From Parcubacteria group bacterium GW2011_GWA1_47_8 (lineage in GTDB: Bacteria; Patescibacteriota; Minisyncoccia; Phycocordibacterales; UBA1550): DNA of 39,652 nt. Both the position numbers and the translations under genes were made by a program. The stretch spans positions 1 through 39,652 of the forward strand of contig LCOP01000001.1 in the NCBI GenBank assembly GCA_000996605.1, written 5' to 3'. The notes under the pieces were generated by a model. That model was not told where the DNA came from. It worked only from the letters and a program-made list of their open reading frames with translations, and ran no database searches. Shown here piece after piece: positions 15,199 through 23,962 of the stretch (its first letter is position 1; every line of letters starts with the position of its first letter).

Positions 15199-16854
15199 AT
15201 GAAGAAAAAATCGCGAAAATATATTTTTGTTGTAGGGGGGGTTATTTCCGGCGTCGGCAAGGGGATCACCGCATCGTCCATCGGCAAGATTCTGCAGGCG
15301 CACGGGTATTCGGTGACGGCGATAAAGATCGATCCGTACGTGAATGTCGACGCCGGCACCATGAACCCAACCGAGCACGGGGAAGTTTTTGTATTGAATG
15401 ACGGCGACGAGACAGATCAGGACATGGGGAACTATGAGCGCTTTTTGGGTATGTCGCTCTCGCGCGATAACTATATGACCACAGGGCGTGTGTACTTGTC
15501 GGTCATTGAGAAAGAGCGCGCGCTTGCGTACAATGGCCGGTGCGTCCAGGTGGTACCCCATATTCCATACGAGGTAATCGAGCGCATTGAGAGGGCAGGG
15601 GAAAAGGCGAACGCCGAGGTCGTGGTCATCGAAGTCGGCGGCACGGTTGGTGAATATGAGAACATTTTGTTTCTCGAGACCGCGCGCATGATGAAGATAA
15701 AAAATCCCGCCGATGTGCTCTTTGCTATCGTTTCGTACCTGCCGACACCGACGACGGTGGGTGAGATGAAGACCAAGCCGACCCAGCACGCGGTGCGCGC
15801 GCTCAACAGCGCCGCGATTCAACCTGACTTCATCATTGCGCGAAGCAATACTCCCATCGACACCAAACGCAAGGAAAAACTTGCGCTCTTTTGTAATGTG
15901 ACGCCCGAGAGTGTCATTTCCGCGCCCGATGTGGAGAGTGTCTACGATGTGCCTATTAATTTTGAAAAAGATGACCTTGGAGAAAAGATTTTGAAGAAAC
16001 TGGGACTTAAGTCGCACGGCAGGAACGGTCGCTGGCATGAGTGGGAGGGGTTTGTTCGTAAAGTGCATCGCGCCAAAGATACTGTCCGCATCGCCATCGT
16101 CGGCAAATATTTTGATACGGGGGATTTTATGTTTGCGGATTCGTACGTGTCGATCATCGAGGCAATTAAATACTCCGCGTACCATGCGGGCAAGAAGCCC
16201 GAGCTCGTGTGGCTCTCGGCGACGGAGTTTGAGGGGAAAAAATCATCGCTTGCCGAACTGAAAAAATTTGACGGCATTCTTGTGCCCGGTGGGTTCGGCT
16301 CGCGCGGTGTGGAGGGGAAACTCGCCGTCATCCGTTACGCACGTGAGCACAAGATTCCGTACTTCGGTATCTGTTATGGCATGCAACTTGCGGTTATCGA
16401 GTATGCGCGGAACGTACTGGGATTTAAAGACGCAAACTCGCGCGAGATCGACCCCAAGTCAAAACACATCGTCATCGACATCATGGAAGGACAAAAGGAA
16501 AATATCGAAAAAGGAAACCTCGGCGGGAGCATGCGTCTCGGTGCGTATGAGGCAAAACTTAAAAAGGGAACCATTGCACGCGGCGCGTATGGCGTAGACA
16601 CAATCATTGAGCGCCACCGTCACCGCTTTGAGGTTGCCCTTGAGTATGTAGAAGCGCTCGAGGCAAAAGGCCTCGTCTTCTCGGGGTGTTCCCCCGACGG
16701 CACACTCATGGAAATCGCGGAGCTTCCCAAATCCGAACACCCTTTTTTCCTCGGTACTCAATTTCACCCCGAATTCCAAGCACGCCCGCTCGACCCGCAC
16801 AAACTTTTTTCCGCATTTGTAAAGGCGGCGATAGAGCGGAAGAAAAAACGTTGA
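15199..16854 (+). CDS. pyrG: CTP synthase
   Basis: The enzyme converts UTP to CTP using glutamine or ammonia. The 551-residue protein has the synthetase domain (about 1-270): GVISGVGKGITASSIGKIL ATP loop, KIDPYVNVDAGTMNP, GEVFVLNDGDETDQDMGNYE, and IEVGGTVGEYE. The class I glutamine amidotransferase domain (about 295-545) has nucleophile C392 (FGICYGMQ) and H523/E525 (FHPEF). All catalytic elements are intact and the length is normal. It starts 28 bases after ftsX and is followed by a terminator. Confidence 0.97.
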   Translation: MKKKSRKYIFVVGGVISGVGKGITASSIGKILQAHGYSVTAIKIDPYVNVDAGTMNPTEHGEVFVLNDGDETDQDMGNYERFLGMSLSRDNYMTTGRVYLSVIEKERALAYNGRCVQVVPHIPYEVIERIERAGEKANAEVVVIEVGGTVGEYENILFLETARMMKIKNPADVLFAIVSYLPTPTTVGEMKTKPTQHAVRALNSAAIQPDFIIARSNTPIDTKRKEKLALFCNVTPESVISAPDVESVYDVPINFEKDDLGEKILKKLGLKSHGRNGRWHEWEGFVRKVHRAKDTVRIAIVGKYFDTGDFMFADSYVSIIEAIKYSAYHAGKKPELVWLSATEFEGKKSSLAELKKFDGILVPGGFGSRGVEGKLAVIRYAREHKIPYFGICYGMQLAVIEYARNVLGFKDANSREIDPKSKHIVIDIMEGQKENIEKGNLGGSMRLGAYEAKLKKGTIARGAYGVDTIIERHRHRFEVALEYVEALEAKGLVFSGCSPDGTLMEIAELPKSEHPFFLGTQFHPEFQARPLDPHKLFSAFVKAAIERKKKR

Positions 16855-16887
16855 CATTTTTTTAATACTGAATTATTGTACGAGAGG

Positions 16888-16917
16888 ATCCGCACAGGAG
16901 CGGATTTTGTTGTTTTG
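16888..16917 (+). terminator. Terminator after pyrG
   Basis: ATCCGC and GCGGAT pair around ACAGGA, followed by a T-rich stretch (TTTGTTGTTTT). Confidence 0.65.
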
Positions 16918-16951
16918 ATTTTTCAATTTTTTAGCCACAAGAAAGAAGAAG

Positions 16952-17080
16952 ATGAAAACCGGAGCATTGGTAGGGCGTACAAATCAAGGAGATAGGATAG
17001 ATCCTCAGTGGTTCATTTCCATGGTCAATGGAAGTTCCAGACTGGATGAAGACCGGAGTCCACCATCGGAGAACATCTAA
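16952..17080 (+). CDS. Short ORF overlapping the next one; possible frameshifted 5' part
   Basis: ATG 16952, after a purine-rich AAGAAAGAAGAAG, opens 42 codons (MKTGALVGRTNQGDR..., ending SPPSENI). The frame stops at TAA 17078-17080 inside the next ORF. The composition is protein-like and the start signal is better than that of the next ORF. The two may be one gene of about 115 residues split by a frameshift between 17028 and 17078. Confidence 0.3.
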   Translation: MKTGALVGRTNQGDRIDPQWFISMVNGSSRLDEDRSPPSENI

Positions 17081-17306
17081 AGCCCCACTGCACTCGTCGG
17101 GAAGAGCTCACCCCGTTTATTTTTACGGGATTGAGGATGGTCATGGTAAAACTCACTCTATGAAAAGCTCGTTTGATCTTCCTGCGGTATTCTGTGTCGA
17201 GAAGGACTCTCACAAGGATCGGACGTACAAAATCGTAGACGGCACGCCCAAGACAGACCTTCACGACGAGGATGACTACGAGATTATTCCTAATTTTGAA
17301 GACTGA
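17028..17306 (+). CDS. Hypothetical protein with acidic C-terminus (92 aa)
   Basis: This frame encodes 92 residues, with a well-formed second half (AHPVYFYGIEDGHGKTHSMK, then FDLPAVFCVEKDSHKDRTYK) and an acidic tail (DLHDEDDYEIIPNFED). The ATG at 17028 has no Shine-Dalgarno or promoter signal, so the true 5' end may lie in the overlapping frame from 16952. No family is recognised. A strong terminator follows at 17350. Confidence 0.5.
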   Translation: MEVPDWMKTGVHHRRTSKAPLHSSGRAHPVYFYGIEDGHGKTHSMKSSFDLPAVFCVEKDSHKDRTYKIVDGTPKTDLHDEDDYEIIPNFED

Positions 17307-17349
17307 GTTCCTGACTCAAAAAACTAAAAAGTATTGAAAGAAATTATGA

Positions 17350-17395
17350 ACGACTCGCCGGCAAGTATTCGCCCGCGGGTCGTTTTTCTTTTTGG
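17350..17395 (+). terminator. GC-rich terminator before tRNA-Gln
   Basis: The arms ACGACTCGCCGGC and GCCCGCGGGTCGT (imperfect, outer ACGAC/GTCGT exact) enclose AAGTATTC and are followed by TTTTTCTTTTT. Confidence 0.75.
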
Positions 17396-17413
17396 GTAGC
17401 AGTTTCGATTTTC

Positions 17414-17442
17414 TTGAAAATACCGCCCATTTTTGCTACTAT
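17414..17442 (+). promoter_or_regulatory. Promoter of tRNA-Gln
   Basis: TTGAAA (17414-17419), a 17-bp spacer ending in TGC (extended -10) and TACTAT (17437-17442). The expected start is about 36 bases before the tRNA. Confidence 0.6.
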
Positions 17443-17484
17443 CCGTAAGTGTTCGAAGGCTACCATAGTCTTTGGAGCATACCT

Positions 17485-17555
17485 TGCGAGATCATCTAGC
17501 GGTAGGATGCAGCTCTCTGAAAGCTGTCACCTTGGTTCGAATCCAAGTCTCGCAG
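17485..17555 (+). tRNA. tRNA-Gln (anticodon CTG)
   Basis: The acceptor stem TGCGAGA/TCTCGCA with discriminator G, the anticodon stem CAGCT/AGCTG with loop CTCTGAA (CTG) and the T-arm CTTGG-TTCGAAT-CCAAG fold as tRNA. U1-A72 and G73 are typical of tRNA-Gln. It is the last core-like gene before the accessory region. Confidence 0.9.
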
Positions 17556-17728
17556 CAGCCATGTGAGATAGACCGAGGCTTACATATCAACATATTTTAG
17601 AGTTCAAAAGTACGCACCCGTCATGGGCTCGAACTTTCCTCAAAAAAGTGAAGAGATGTAAAACTTCGATCGGAATCTCCAATTGGTACTATTCCGTAAA
17701 TTGCATACCTGCTGAGCGCAGTATTCAG
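17556..17728. other. Spacer between tRNA-Gln and the accessory region
   Basis: No gene is supported here. It is the expected place for a left junction of the inserted element, but I could not find a second copy of the tRNA 3' end in the window, so no attachment site is called. Confidence 0.3.
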
Positions 17729-17762
17729 AGCATAAAAGCACCCAACCGGGTGCTTTTATGCT
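17729..17762. terminator. Perfect 15-bp stem terminator, bidirectional
   Basis: AGCATAAAAGCACCC and GGGTGCTTTTATGCT pair perfectly around AACC, with A-tract and T-tract inside the stem. It isolates the tRNA side from the gene at 17793. Confidence 0.8.
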
Positions 17763-17776
17763 TATACGGTCAAAAA

Positions 17777-17785
17777 TGATAAAAT
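17777..17785 (+). promoter_or_regulatory. Extended -10 promoter of the gene at 17793
   Basis: TGATAAAAT ends 8 nt before ATG 17793, the same start-codon-proximal layout as at 1306, 2199, 8287 and 12537. Confidence 0.5.
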
Positions 17786-17792
17786 TGATTTT

Positions 17793-18551
17793 ATGGAATT
17801 CAAACAGTCTACTTTTGGCGACATCATAGAAAGTGAACGAGAAATGTTTTTGACCGCATCAGATCGCTATGGCGACTTTTTTATAAATGCTTCCGAGTTT
17901 AATGTACTACTAAACGAGTTTATTAAATCAGTTGATCCAGATCGATTTATATTTGCTATGTTTCTTTCGCAAATAAGGAAACACGCGACGCTCGCGTTGC
18001 TTTCCGCAGTACGTCTTCATCACGTGCAAACTTCAATGAACCTAAGACAGGTTCTTGAGGCGGGGTCGTGTGCGGCATATGCCATAGCAAATATTGGAAA
18101 AGAAGATTTTGCAGACTTTGATGAGAATGGCTTTTTGGATCCTTCTCAAAAACTCACGAATAAGAGATATAAGTGGCTCGAGGAGAACTTCCCAGCTGGG
18201 TCTACGGCTATCTTGAATATGAAGAAAACCATCAACAATTCTTCGGCACATGCGAATATTGTCTATGCACATAACAATTTTAGATTTGATGAAAAGACTG
18301 GGAAATTTTCTACACCATTTTTCGACATAGAGGACGAGTACTGGGTCAAAACGGATTTGTGGTCTATTGCTAATATAATTATGGGTTTGGTTGATCTGTT
18401 TTATGGAGTAAACAAAGATAGAAATGTTATCAAATTTATAGATGACTTTGTGCCACGATTGAAGGCTTTAGAAAAAGAGAATCATCAACTTAAGGCAATA
18501 ATGATGGGAACAGACCGATTCAAAAAGATTCAAGAAGCAAGTGGTCAGTAG
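17793..18551 (+). CDS. Hypothetical helical protein next to the recombinase
   Basis: This 252-residue, mostly helical protein has a central helix pair (HATLALLSAVRLHHVQTSMN, then LRQVLEAGSCAAYAIAN) and a SSAHANIVYA segment. It recalls, but does not clearly match, DUF5677/HEPN-like proteins in which a helical bundle precedes an xxxH motif; the arginine of a HEPN RX4-6H motif is not visible. The end is a short coil (LKALEKENHQLKAI). It converges on the recombinase gene with a 4-base gap between stops. The role is unknown; cargo of the element is a fair guess. Confidence 0.6.
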   Translation: MEFKQSTFGDIIESEREMFLTASDRYGDFFINASEFNVLLNEFIKSVDPDRFIFAMFLSQIRKHATLALLSAVRLHHVQTSMNLRQVLEAGSCAAYAIANIGKEDFADFDENGFLDPSQKLTNKRYKWLEENFPAGSTAILNMKKTINNSSAHANIVYAHNNFRFDEKTGKFSTPFFDIEDEYWVKTDLWSIANIIMGLVDLFYGVNKDRNVIKFIDDFVPRLKALEKENHQLKAIMMGTDRFKKIQEASGQ

Positions 18552-18555
18552 GCTG

Positions 18556-19905
18556 TTATTTGAGAAGCGATATCTGTTTTTCTTTGAGCACCAACTTGCT
18601 TCGCAGATGACTTAGCAACTCTCGCTTCTCGTATATAGATCGCTTTCGTAGAATGTGCTTCGCGTAGTTTCTGATGTCGATATCCTTGATTTTCACTTTC
18701 TCCATTACTTCTCGTCCAAGCACTGATTCTTGGAACTCATTGTGTTGCTCAATCTCGGCTTTAATCTTGTCTTTCATTCCGATCTCGTCGAGCGATACTA
18801 TGTCAAGGATGTTGGCGAGTTGTTCGACCAGATCCTCCTCTCGAATGTATCCGCATGGGCAGTTCTTGTCCTTGAATTTCGTGCATCCGTAGTACACATA
18901 CCTGTTTGTCGTCCCATCTTTGAGCTTCTTAAATTTCTCATCAGCCGTCACTCCCGATCCGCAGAGTCCGCAGGTAATCATCTTTGTGAAGGCAAACTCC
19001 TTGTCTTGGGCTCTCACTCCATAGTCATTCGTAATCTTGTTCTGTACTTGAGCGTATAAATCTTTGGTTATGATCGGATCATGCTTACCGACGTACCATT
19101 GTCCACCACCTTTCGGGTATTCAAACTCGCCATAGTAAAAAGTGCTTTTTAGAATTATGTAGACATTGCTCAGCGTGAGAGGTTTTCCATGTTTTGTCTT
19201 GAATCGTATATCCTCAGCTAGCCATTTGAATAGTTTTCGACCAGACCATCCATCATACGCAACTTTTTCGAACATTTGTTTGATCACGCCAGCTCGTTGT
19301 TCATCAAGAACCACTTCGCACTTTCTGTTTCTATCTGAATGACTCAGATATCCAGTCGGAGGCACTGATGGCCAGAGTCCCATCTCACACCGCGCCCGAA
19401 GTCCTCGCTTCACATTGACCATCTTGTTGTCATTCTCAAGTTTTGCTTGCGACCCAAGAATCATCAGGAGGAATTTCTCGTTCGGGTTGTTTGTGAACTT
19501 CTGTCCGTAGGTGCGTATCTCGTGGAGCAGTTTCTGATCCATCAGGTCTACCACCGATCCAAGGTCTCCGGCGTTTCTCGACAGGCGATCGGGTGCCCAT
19601 GTCAGAATGCCATTGAATTTACCTTGCCTGATTTCGTTGATTAGTTCGTTGTATACTGGCCTCTGCCCAACCTCTTTGGAAGAGTGCGACTCTCGCTTGA
19701 TCTCGACTATTTCAAGCCCCTCGCGCTCGGCGAGACTAATCATCTCCCTTACCTGCGACTCTATTGATAATGCTTGCTTGTCCTCTTGCTCCGTTGATTT
19801 ACGGGCATACAGACAGTACTTAATCGTTGGTGGGGTTACCTCTGGTGCCATCCCCATCGCTGGCTTTTGTGTTGTTTTTTCCATACAACACAAGGAATGA
19901 CGCAT
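18556..19905 (-). CDS. Large serine recombinase (site-specific integrase)
   Basis: This 449-residue protein has the N-terminal resolvase domain (about 28-170) with the catalytic Ser in YARKSTEQ (S37) and the arginine motif APDRLSRN. A recombinase domain follows (about 190-300, GLRARCEMGLWPSVPPTGYL), then a zinc ribbon (CGLCG ... CPCG) and a C-terminal coiled region (about 375-449). Such enzymes integrate and excise phages and mobile elements without host factors. A second Met at residue 8 is an alternative start; GAGAGG lies right before ATG 19905. It is the last gene of the minus-strand operon, 46 bases after the large terminase gene. Confidence 0.93.
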   Translation of the reverse strand: MRHSLCCMEKTTQKPAMGMAPEVTPPTIKYCLYARKSTEQEDKQALSIESQVREMISLAEREGLEIVEIKRESHSSKEVGQRPVYNELINEIRQGKFNGILTWAPDRLSRNAGDLGSVVDLMDQKLLHEIRTYGQKFTNNPNEKFLLMILGSQAKLENDNKMVNVKRGLRARCEMGLWPSVPPTGYLSHSDRNRKCEVVLDEQRAGVIKQMFEKVAYDGWSGRKLFKWLAEDIRFKTKHGKPLTLSNVYIILKSTFYYGEFEYPKGGGQWYVGKHDPIITKDLYAQVQNKITNDYGVRAQDKEFAFTKMITCGLCGSGVTADEKFKKLKDGTTNRYVYYGCTKFKDKNCPCGYIREEDLVEQLANILDIVSLDEIGMKDKIKAEIEQHNEFQESVLGREVMEKVKIKDIDIRNYAKHILRKRSIYEKRELLSHLRSKLVLKEKQISLLK

Positions 19906-19951
19906 ACCTCTCTAGGAGTCCAGAGCGTCCTAAACGCCCTAAGTTGGTAAC

Positions 19952-21490
19952 TTATGAGTCAGAATATGGTCTATTGCTCGCTGGAAACATACCCCTTTTC
20001 CTGAGAGGGGTCGGATTGTCTAACCATGCTGGTCTAGGAAAAGTACCAGCAGTTCCTCCTGACCTATTATTTTCAAGTGTCTTGACTACGAGATATGCAA
20101 AAGCGTCTGCAAGGTCATCATGCCTTTCTTTTCCAAACCCTAACAACTGCTGAATGAGTTCTTCGCATCCTGTGTGCGGGAAGAACACACGAGTGTCCTT
20201 CATCATGGGAGTTGCAAGACGCAAACGCGCCGCTTTATCGCTCCCTTTGGTCGGAGCGGCTTCGACATCATACTTGCTCTGTTCCAGAAGCTGGACGAGT
20301 GCTTTTTGATACGCCACATCCTCTATATAGAACTTCACACGCGAACACTTCTGCAGGTGGAGTGCATCCAAAGATTTGATGCGATCGACTTGAGCTGGAA
20401 ATGTGAGACGTTCATTTATGGGATGAGGCTGGATGTAAATTTTGAGGTTCTTTCCGTACCCATAGATATATCCAATGACCATGGCGGTATAGTCAGCGGA
20501 CTGTTTCTCACTAATCGCAAGATCAACCCCGATAGCTATCGTCTGGGGTTTACCACTCGGCAGGTCATCATAGCGATGTATCCATTCAGGGTGAACAACT
20601 CGCTCTGCGGTGGAAATGATCTTGAGTTCATATTCCCGATACCACGCGATATCATCCATAGTCTTTTCTTTTTCTTCCCTGATACTTTCTGGTGTCGGAT
20701 ATTTCCCCGGCCACAGAGGGTTTCCGTGTTCATCAATGATCGGATACTCACGATACGTTCCGTGCATTCGCTCCATGTCGCCATTTTCGATTTTCATCTG
20801 AAGGCGCTTCAATACCGAATCTTCGTGCAATAGGTTTCCTACTGCGATAATGCGAGTTCGCTTGTCTCCAGCTGGGATAATTTCACTTGTAAGCCAGTTA
20901 AAAACCTTGTCCCTGCCTTCTCGAGTTTTAACCGAGTTCGTATCTTCAATGTCGTCGAGAATAATGAGATCGGGACGATGCTCATCATGACGCATACCGC
21001 GAATGCTCTGCTCAGTTGAGCTGATCATGATCTTCACGTTCAGTCTTTTGATAATGAGAGCGGTCGCATTACCCAGGCTATTCTTTTCTTCTTCAAACGG
21101 CCCGAGGTCTTTCCGCAAAAGCTCGTTATTGAGGAGTTGATTTTTGATGTTTGAGAGATACTGTCGAGACTTCTGCTCGGTCTGTCCGCAGATCACTATA
21201 AACTTCCGCTGTTGCACGCCTAAAATCGACCACAGAACATACGCGGTAGTGATGATGGTCGATTTGGCAGATCCTCGGAACGCGACGATAACCGCGAGCT
21301 TGATCGCATCGTCTTCAAGAATGCGGAATATCTCCTCATGGAAAGGAGCTGTCTCGTATTCCATGTATCGATGGAAATAGATGGGAAAGAAATGCTCAAA
21401 ACTCTTTTGAACGACGTTCTTTCGCAGTACTTTATCAATGAGAATCTTCTCGAATAGATCCTCGACTCTATTTTTCTTTTTTCTTGCCAT
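19952..21490 (-). CDS. Phage terminase large subunit
   Basis: This 512-residue packaging motor has an ATPase domain with Walker A-like FRGSAKST, Walker B LIILDDIED and coupling region AVGNLLHEDS. The RNase H-like nuclease domain supplies acidic residues in GVDLAISEK, FYIEDVAYQ and HDDLADAFAYL. The tail (about 475-512) is Pro/Arg-rich. TerL proteins cut concatemeric phage DNA and pump it into procapsids, so its presence marks phage ancestry. Its start overlaps the end of the small-terminase-like gene by 23 bases. No portal or capsid gene follows, as it would in a complete phage. Confidence 0.93.
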   Translation of the reverse strand: MARKKKNRVEDLFEKILIDKVLRKNVVQKSFEHFFPIYFHRYMEYETAPFHEEIFRILEDDAIKLAVIVAFRGSAKSTIITTAYVLWSILGVQQRKFIVICGQTEQKSRQYLSNIKNQLLNNELLRKDLGPFEEEKNSLGNATALIIKRLNVKIMISSTEQSIRGMRHDEHRPDLIILDDIEDTNSVKTREGRDKVFNWLTSEIIPAGDKRTRIIAVGNLLHEDSVLKRLQMKIENGDMERMHGTYREYPIIDEHGNPLWPGKYPTPESIREEKEKTMDDIAWYREYELKIISTAERVVHPEWIHRYDDLPSGKPQTIAIGVDLAISEKQSADYTAMVIGYIYGYGKNLKIYIQPHPINERLTFPAQVDRIKSLDALHLQKCSRVKFYIEDVAYQKALVQLLEQSKYDVEAAPTKGSDKAARLRLATPMMKDTRVFFPHTGCEELIQQLLGFGKERHDDLADAFAYLVVKTLENNRSGGTAGTFPRPAWLDNPTPLRKRGMFPASNRPYSDS

Positions 21491-21893
21491 GGTTTCGAAG
21501 GGATGAAAGCTTCAATGCTTCCCGTATCAGTTTCTTTTGCTCCTTAGTGAGTGGTTCGTCTTTGCTTGATACTGAACCAGACAGCTCAAGCTTGTTGCTG
21601 TACCGAGAATTGTGAGTTGAGAGATACAATCGGATTGCCTCAATCTTTTTGTCTCCGATAAGAGAGAAGAGTTGGTTCTCGGCAATGTCAGACATAAACG
21701 TTCTGCCCTCAACAAGAGCTTCGTCGACCTTTTTTTCGAACTTTCCGCTTGCTTTGATCCATCGGTATACAGTTGCTCTGGCAATGCCAACTTTTTGGCA
21801 GGATGTCTCGATAGTTGGGGTACGCTTCAACTGTTCAAGGAATGCCTTTTTGAGTTTGTTCTGACGAGCTTTGATGGTGTCGCGCCTGCTCAT
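21468..21893 (-). CDS. Small-terminase-like HTH protein
   Basis: This 141-residue basic protein has an N-terminal helix-turn-helix (about 25-50, SCQKVGIARATVYRWIKAS), a middle helical part (FEKKVDEALVEGRTFMSDIA) and a Lys-rich tail. Size, HTH and position directly before terL fit a phage terminase small subunit, which recognises packaging sites; a plain DNA-binding regulator is the alternative. The start ATG overlaps the stop of the upstream methyltransferase by 4 bases (ATGA type). Confidence 0.7.
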   Translation of the reverse strand: MSRRDTIKARQNKLKKAFLEQLKRTPTIETSCQKVGIARATVYRWIKASGKFEKKVDEALVEGRTFMSDIAENQLFSLIGDKKIEAIRLYLSTHNSRYSNKLELSGSVSSKDEPLTKEQKKLIREALKLSSLRNHGKKKEK

Positions 21894-22648
21894 ATCTTTT
21901 TGGCTTTAAGCCCGGTTAACTTCTGGAATCGATCAATAATGGTCTGGCAATATTCTGGATCAAGTTCGACGCCGATGCAGACGCGCTTTGTCTGTTCACA
22001 CGCGAGCAATGCCGTACCTGATCCGAGGAAGCCGTCATACACCACATCTCCGATGCGTGTGCTGTTGAGAATTAGTCGACGAATGAGATCCAGCGGTTTG
22101 GTCGTCGGATGCATCTTGCTCTTGTTCGGTTTTGGGCAAACCAAGACACTCTTATCTTTTGACTTTAGAAACTCATGAACGCCGTACCAGCCGTACGCAA
22201 TAAGCTCGTGCTGGGGAGCATAATCCATGCGACCAATCACTGCGTGAGTTTTGACCCATATCAGAAGCTGTCCAAATTTGAGACCGGTCTCAAGCATTCC
22301 TTCACGAAGCGCAAAGACCATCTTGTCCGAGTTGAAGATATAGAAGCTATTTTTGCGCTCAAGGTGTGGAAGTACCGCCTCGATCCAGTCGCGGGTGAAC
22401 TTTCGGTACTCCTCATCGCTTTGGAGGTGGTCTCCCGCGATTACTTTGTTCTTCGCTAGCGTTTGGAAGCCCTCTTTGCTTTCGGTTACCGCAACGCCAT
22501 AAGGAGGATCAATTACTACCGCCTTGATTTTGCGTTTTCCAACTAGCTTGGCAACCATGTCCTTGTTGCGAGAATCTGCGCAGAGAAGGAGATGATTGCC
22601 AAGGCGAAATGCTTCTCCATATTTAATTAAGTTTGGTGACTTGTTCAT
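21890..22648 (-). CDS. DNA methyltransferase (DPPY, beta-class order)
   Basis: This 252-residue protein has motif IV DPPY early (VVIDPPYGVAV) and the SAM-binding motif I late (DGFLGSGTALLACEQ), the beta-class order of N6-adenine/N4-cytosine methylases. HPTTKPLDLIRRLI, typical of this group, is also present. No partner endonuclease is in this operon, so it is probably an orphan phage-type methylase that hides element DNA from restriction. It begins 26 bases inside the end of the ParB-methyltransferase gene. Confidence 0.9.
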   Translation of the reverse strand: MNKSPNLIKYGEAFRLGNHLLLCADSRNKDMVAKLVGKRKIKAVVIDPPYGVAVTESKEGFQTLAKNKVIAGDHLQSDEEYRKFTRDWIEAVLPHLERKNSFYIFNSDKMVFALREGMLETGLKFGQLLIWVKTHAVIGRMDYAPQHELIAYGWYGVHEFLKSKDKSVLVCPKPNKSKMHPTTKPLDLIRRLILNSTRIGDVVYDGFLGSGTALLACEQTKRVCIGVELDPEYCQTIIDRFQKLTGLKAKKI

Positions 22649-23900
22649 GTGAGATTTTCTTAAAGCGATTAATAATGACCTGACAAAATACTGGCTCCAT
22701 TTCGCAAAGGTACGCGGTCCGTTTAAGTTGTTCGCACGCCGAGAGGATGCTTCCTGATCCAGCCGTCAGATCAAGTACGACATCGCCAGGACGAGTGCAA
22801 CGGCGCAATGCCTTCTCGTGGAGAGTCGGGCTTTTTTGAGTCGGATGTTGATATTCAGAACTCGGCAATCGCTTCACGAGCCAGATATTGAAGAGGTCGA
22901 GTATGTCGTCGGTAAGGCGGTTGCCTGTGGTAACTTCTTTATTCTGAATCTCATTCAAGTTCTTGATCTTGTCGTTAAGCCAAGGACGGCCAACAGTTCC
23001 GTACACGCAAAATTCGGTTACCTTGTTGAATGCAACTTTTGGTGTGGGTGATTGATTGTCCTTAATCCAAATGCAAAGACGCTTGGAATCAATACCAAGC
23101 TCTCGATATGCTTTTTGGAATAACCACACATAGCGTTCGTCGCACCAGAACATCACGTGAGTGTCTGGCTTCGCTACCGATAGCGCATTCTGCATTACTG
23201 ACTTCACGAATGTCTCGTATTCCGCATCAGACTTGCTGTCGTTAGTGGTACCACCGTACTTGCCTTTGTTGCCGACACCCTTGTTGTATGAGAGGCCAAT
23301 GTTGAACGGCAAGTCATCATTGATGAGGTCTACTTTTACATTGCCCATCAACTTTTGAACGCTCTCAGTTTTGGTCGCGTCTGAACAAAGTAAACGATGA
23401 CGTCCAAGAGCGAAGTAGTCTCCGTGCTTGATGCCAGTATCCTTTGCTTTTTCAACCTCCTCATCCTCGTCGAATTCGTCGTCACTGATCTCTAGGTTGT
23501 CGTCATAAATATTAGACAAGTCGAGAGAATCAAAACCTGCCGTGAGAAGCTCTCCGAGGTCGAACTCAGCGGCGAGCTTCTCGAAGTCCCACGATCCACC
23601 CGAACGATTCGAGGTAAGGAGATAGTCACGGAACTCTGCTTCCGTGAGTGGTCTATTCGGCACCCGTACTTCAATTTCTTCTTCACCTCTACCAAGAAGG
23701 GAGAGCGCAAGTACCCTCTGGTTGCCAGCCACCAAGGTGCCGTCCGTGTTGATGCACGGAAGCTCGGCGACATTGAATTTCTTGAGACTGCGCTTCAACC
23801 CCTCAAGCTGGGTTTCTGATAGTGTGCGAGGATTCTTTTCGTAGCGAATAAGATCTTTCACTTTTCGGCGTTCCGTACGCCACTCTAATTTCTTTGCCAT
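22623..23900 (-). CDS. ParB-domain DNA methyltransferase with variant motif IV
   Basis: This 425-residue protein starts with a ParB/Srx-like domain (about 10-100; KNPRTLSETQLEGLKRSL, LVAGNQRVLAL), then an acidic linker (about 135-155), then a beta-class methyltransferase domain. Motif I is LDLTAGSGSILSACEQ. At the place of motif IV the protein reads NDDLPFNIG, so the usual DPPY/F is DLPF. ParB-methylase fusions are common in phages. If Leu for Pro is real, activity may be altered or lost. It is the first gene of the minus-strand operon, preceded by a hairpin that would act as a terminator or attenuator. Confidence 0.85.
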   Translation of the reverse strand: MAKKLEWRTERRKVKDLIRYEKNPRTLSETQLEGLKRSLKKFNVAELPCINTDGTLVAGNQRVLALSLLGRGEEEIEVRVPNRPLTEAEFRDYLLTSNRSGGSWDFEKLAAEFDLGELLTAGFDSLDLSNIYDDNLEISDDEFDEDEEVEKAKDTGIKHGDYFALGRHRLLCSDATKTESVQKLMGNVKVDLINDDLPFNIGLSYNKGVGNKGKYGGTTNDSKSDAEYETFVKSVMQNALSVAKPDTHVMFWCDERYVWLFQKAYRELGIDSKRLCIWIKDNQSPTPKVAFNKVTEFCVYGTVGRPWLNDKIKNLNEIQNKEVTTGNRLTDDILDLFNIWLVKRLPSSEYQHPTQKSPTLHEKALRRCTRPGDVVLDLTAGSGSILSACEQLKRTAYLCEMEPVFCQVIINRFKKISHEQVTKLN

Positions 23901-23937
23901 AGTTGTGTGATTAATAATTGATAATCAGTACAACAAA

Positions 23938-23962
23938 AACACCAACCGCAGTGGTTGGTGTT
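23938..23962 (-). terminator. Attenuator-like hairpin before the ParB-methyltransferase gene
   Basis: AACACCAACC and GGTTGGTGTT form a perfect 10-bp stem. On the minus strand a T-run (TTTTTGTTG) follows. It lies between any upstream minus-strand promoter and the start at 23900, so it could limit transcription of the phage operon. Confidence 0.55.
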
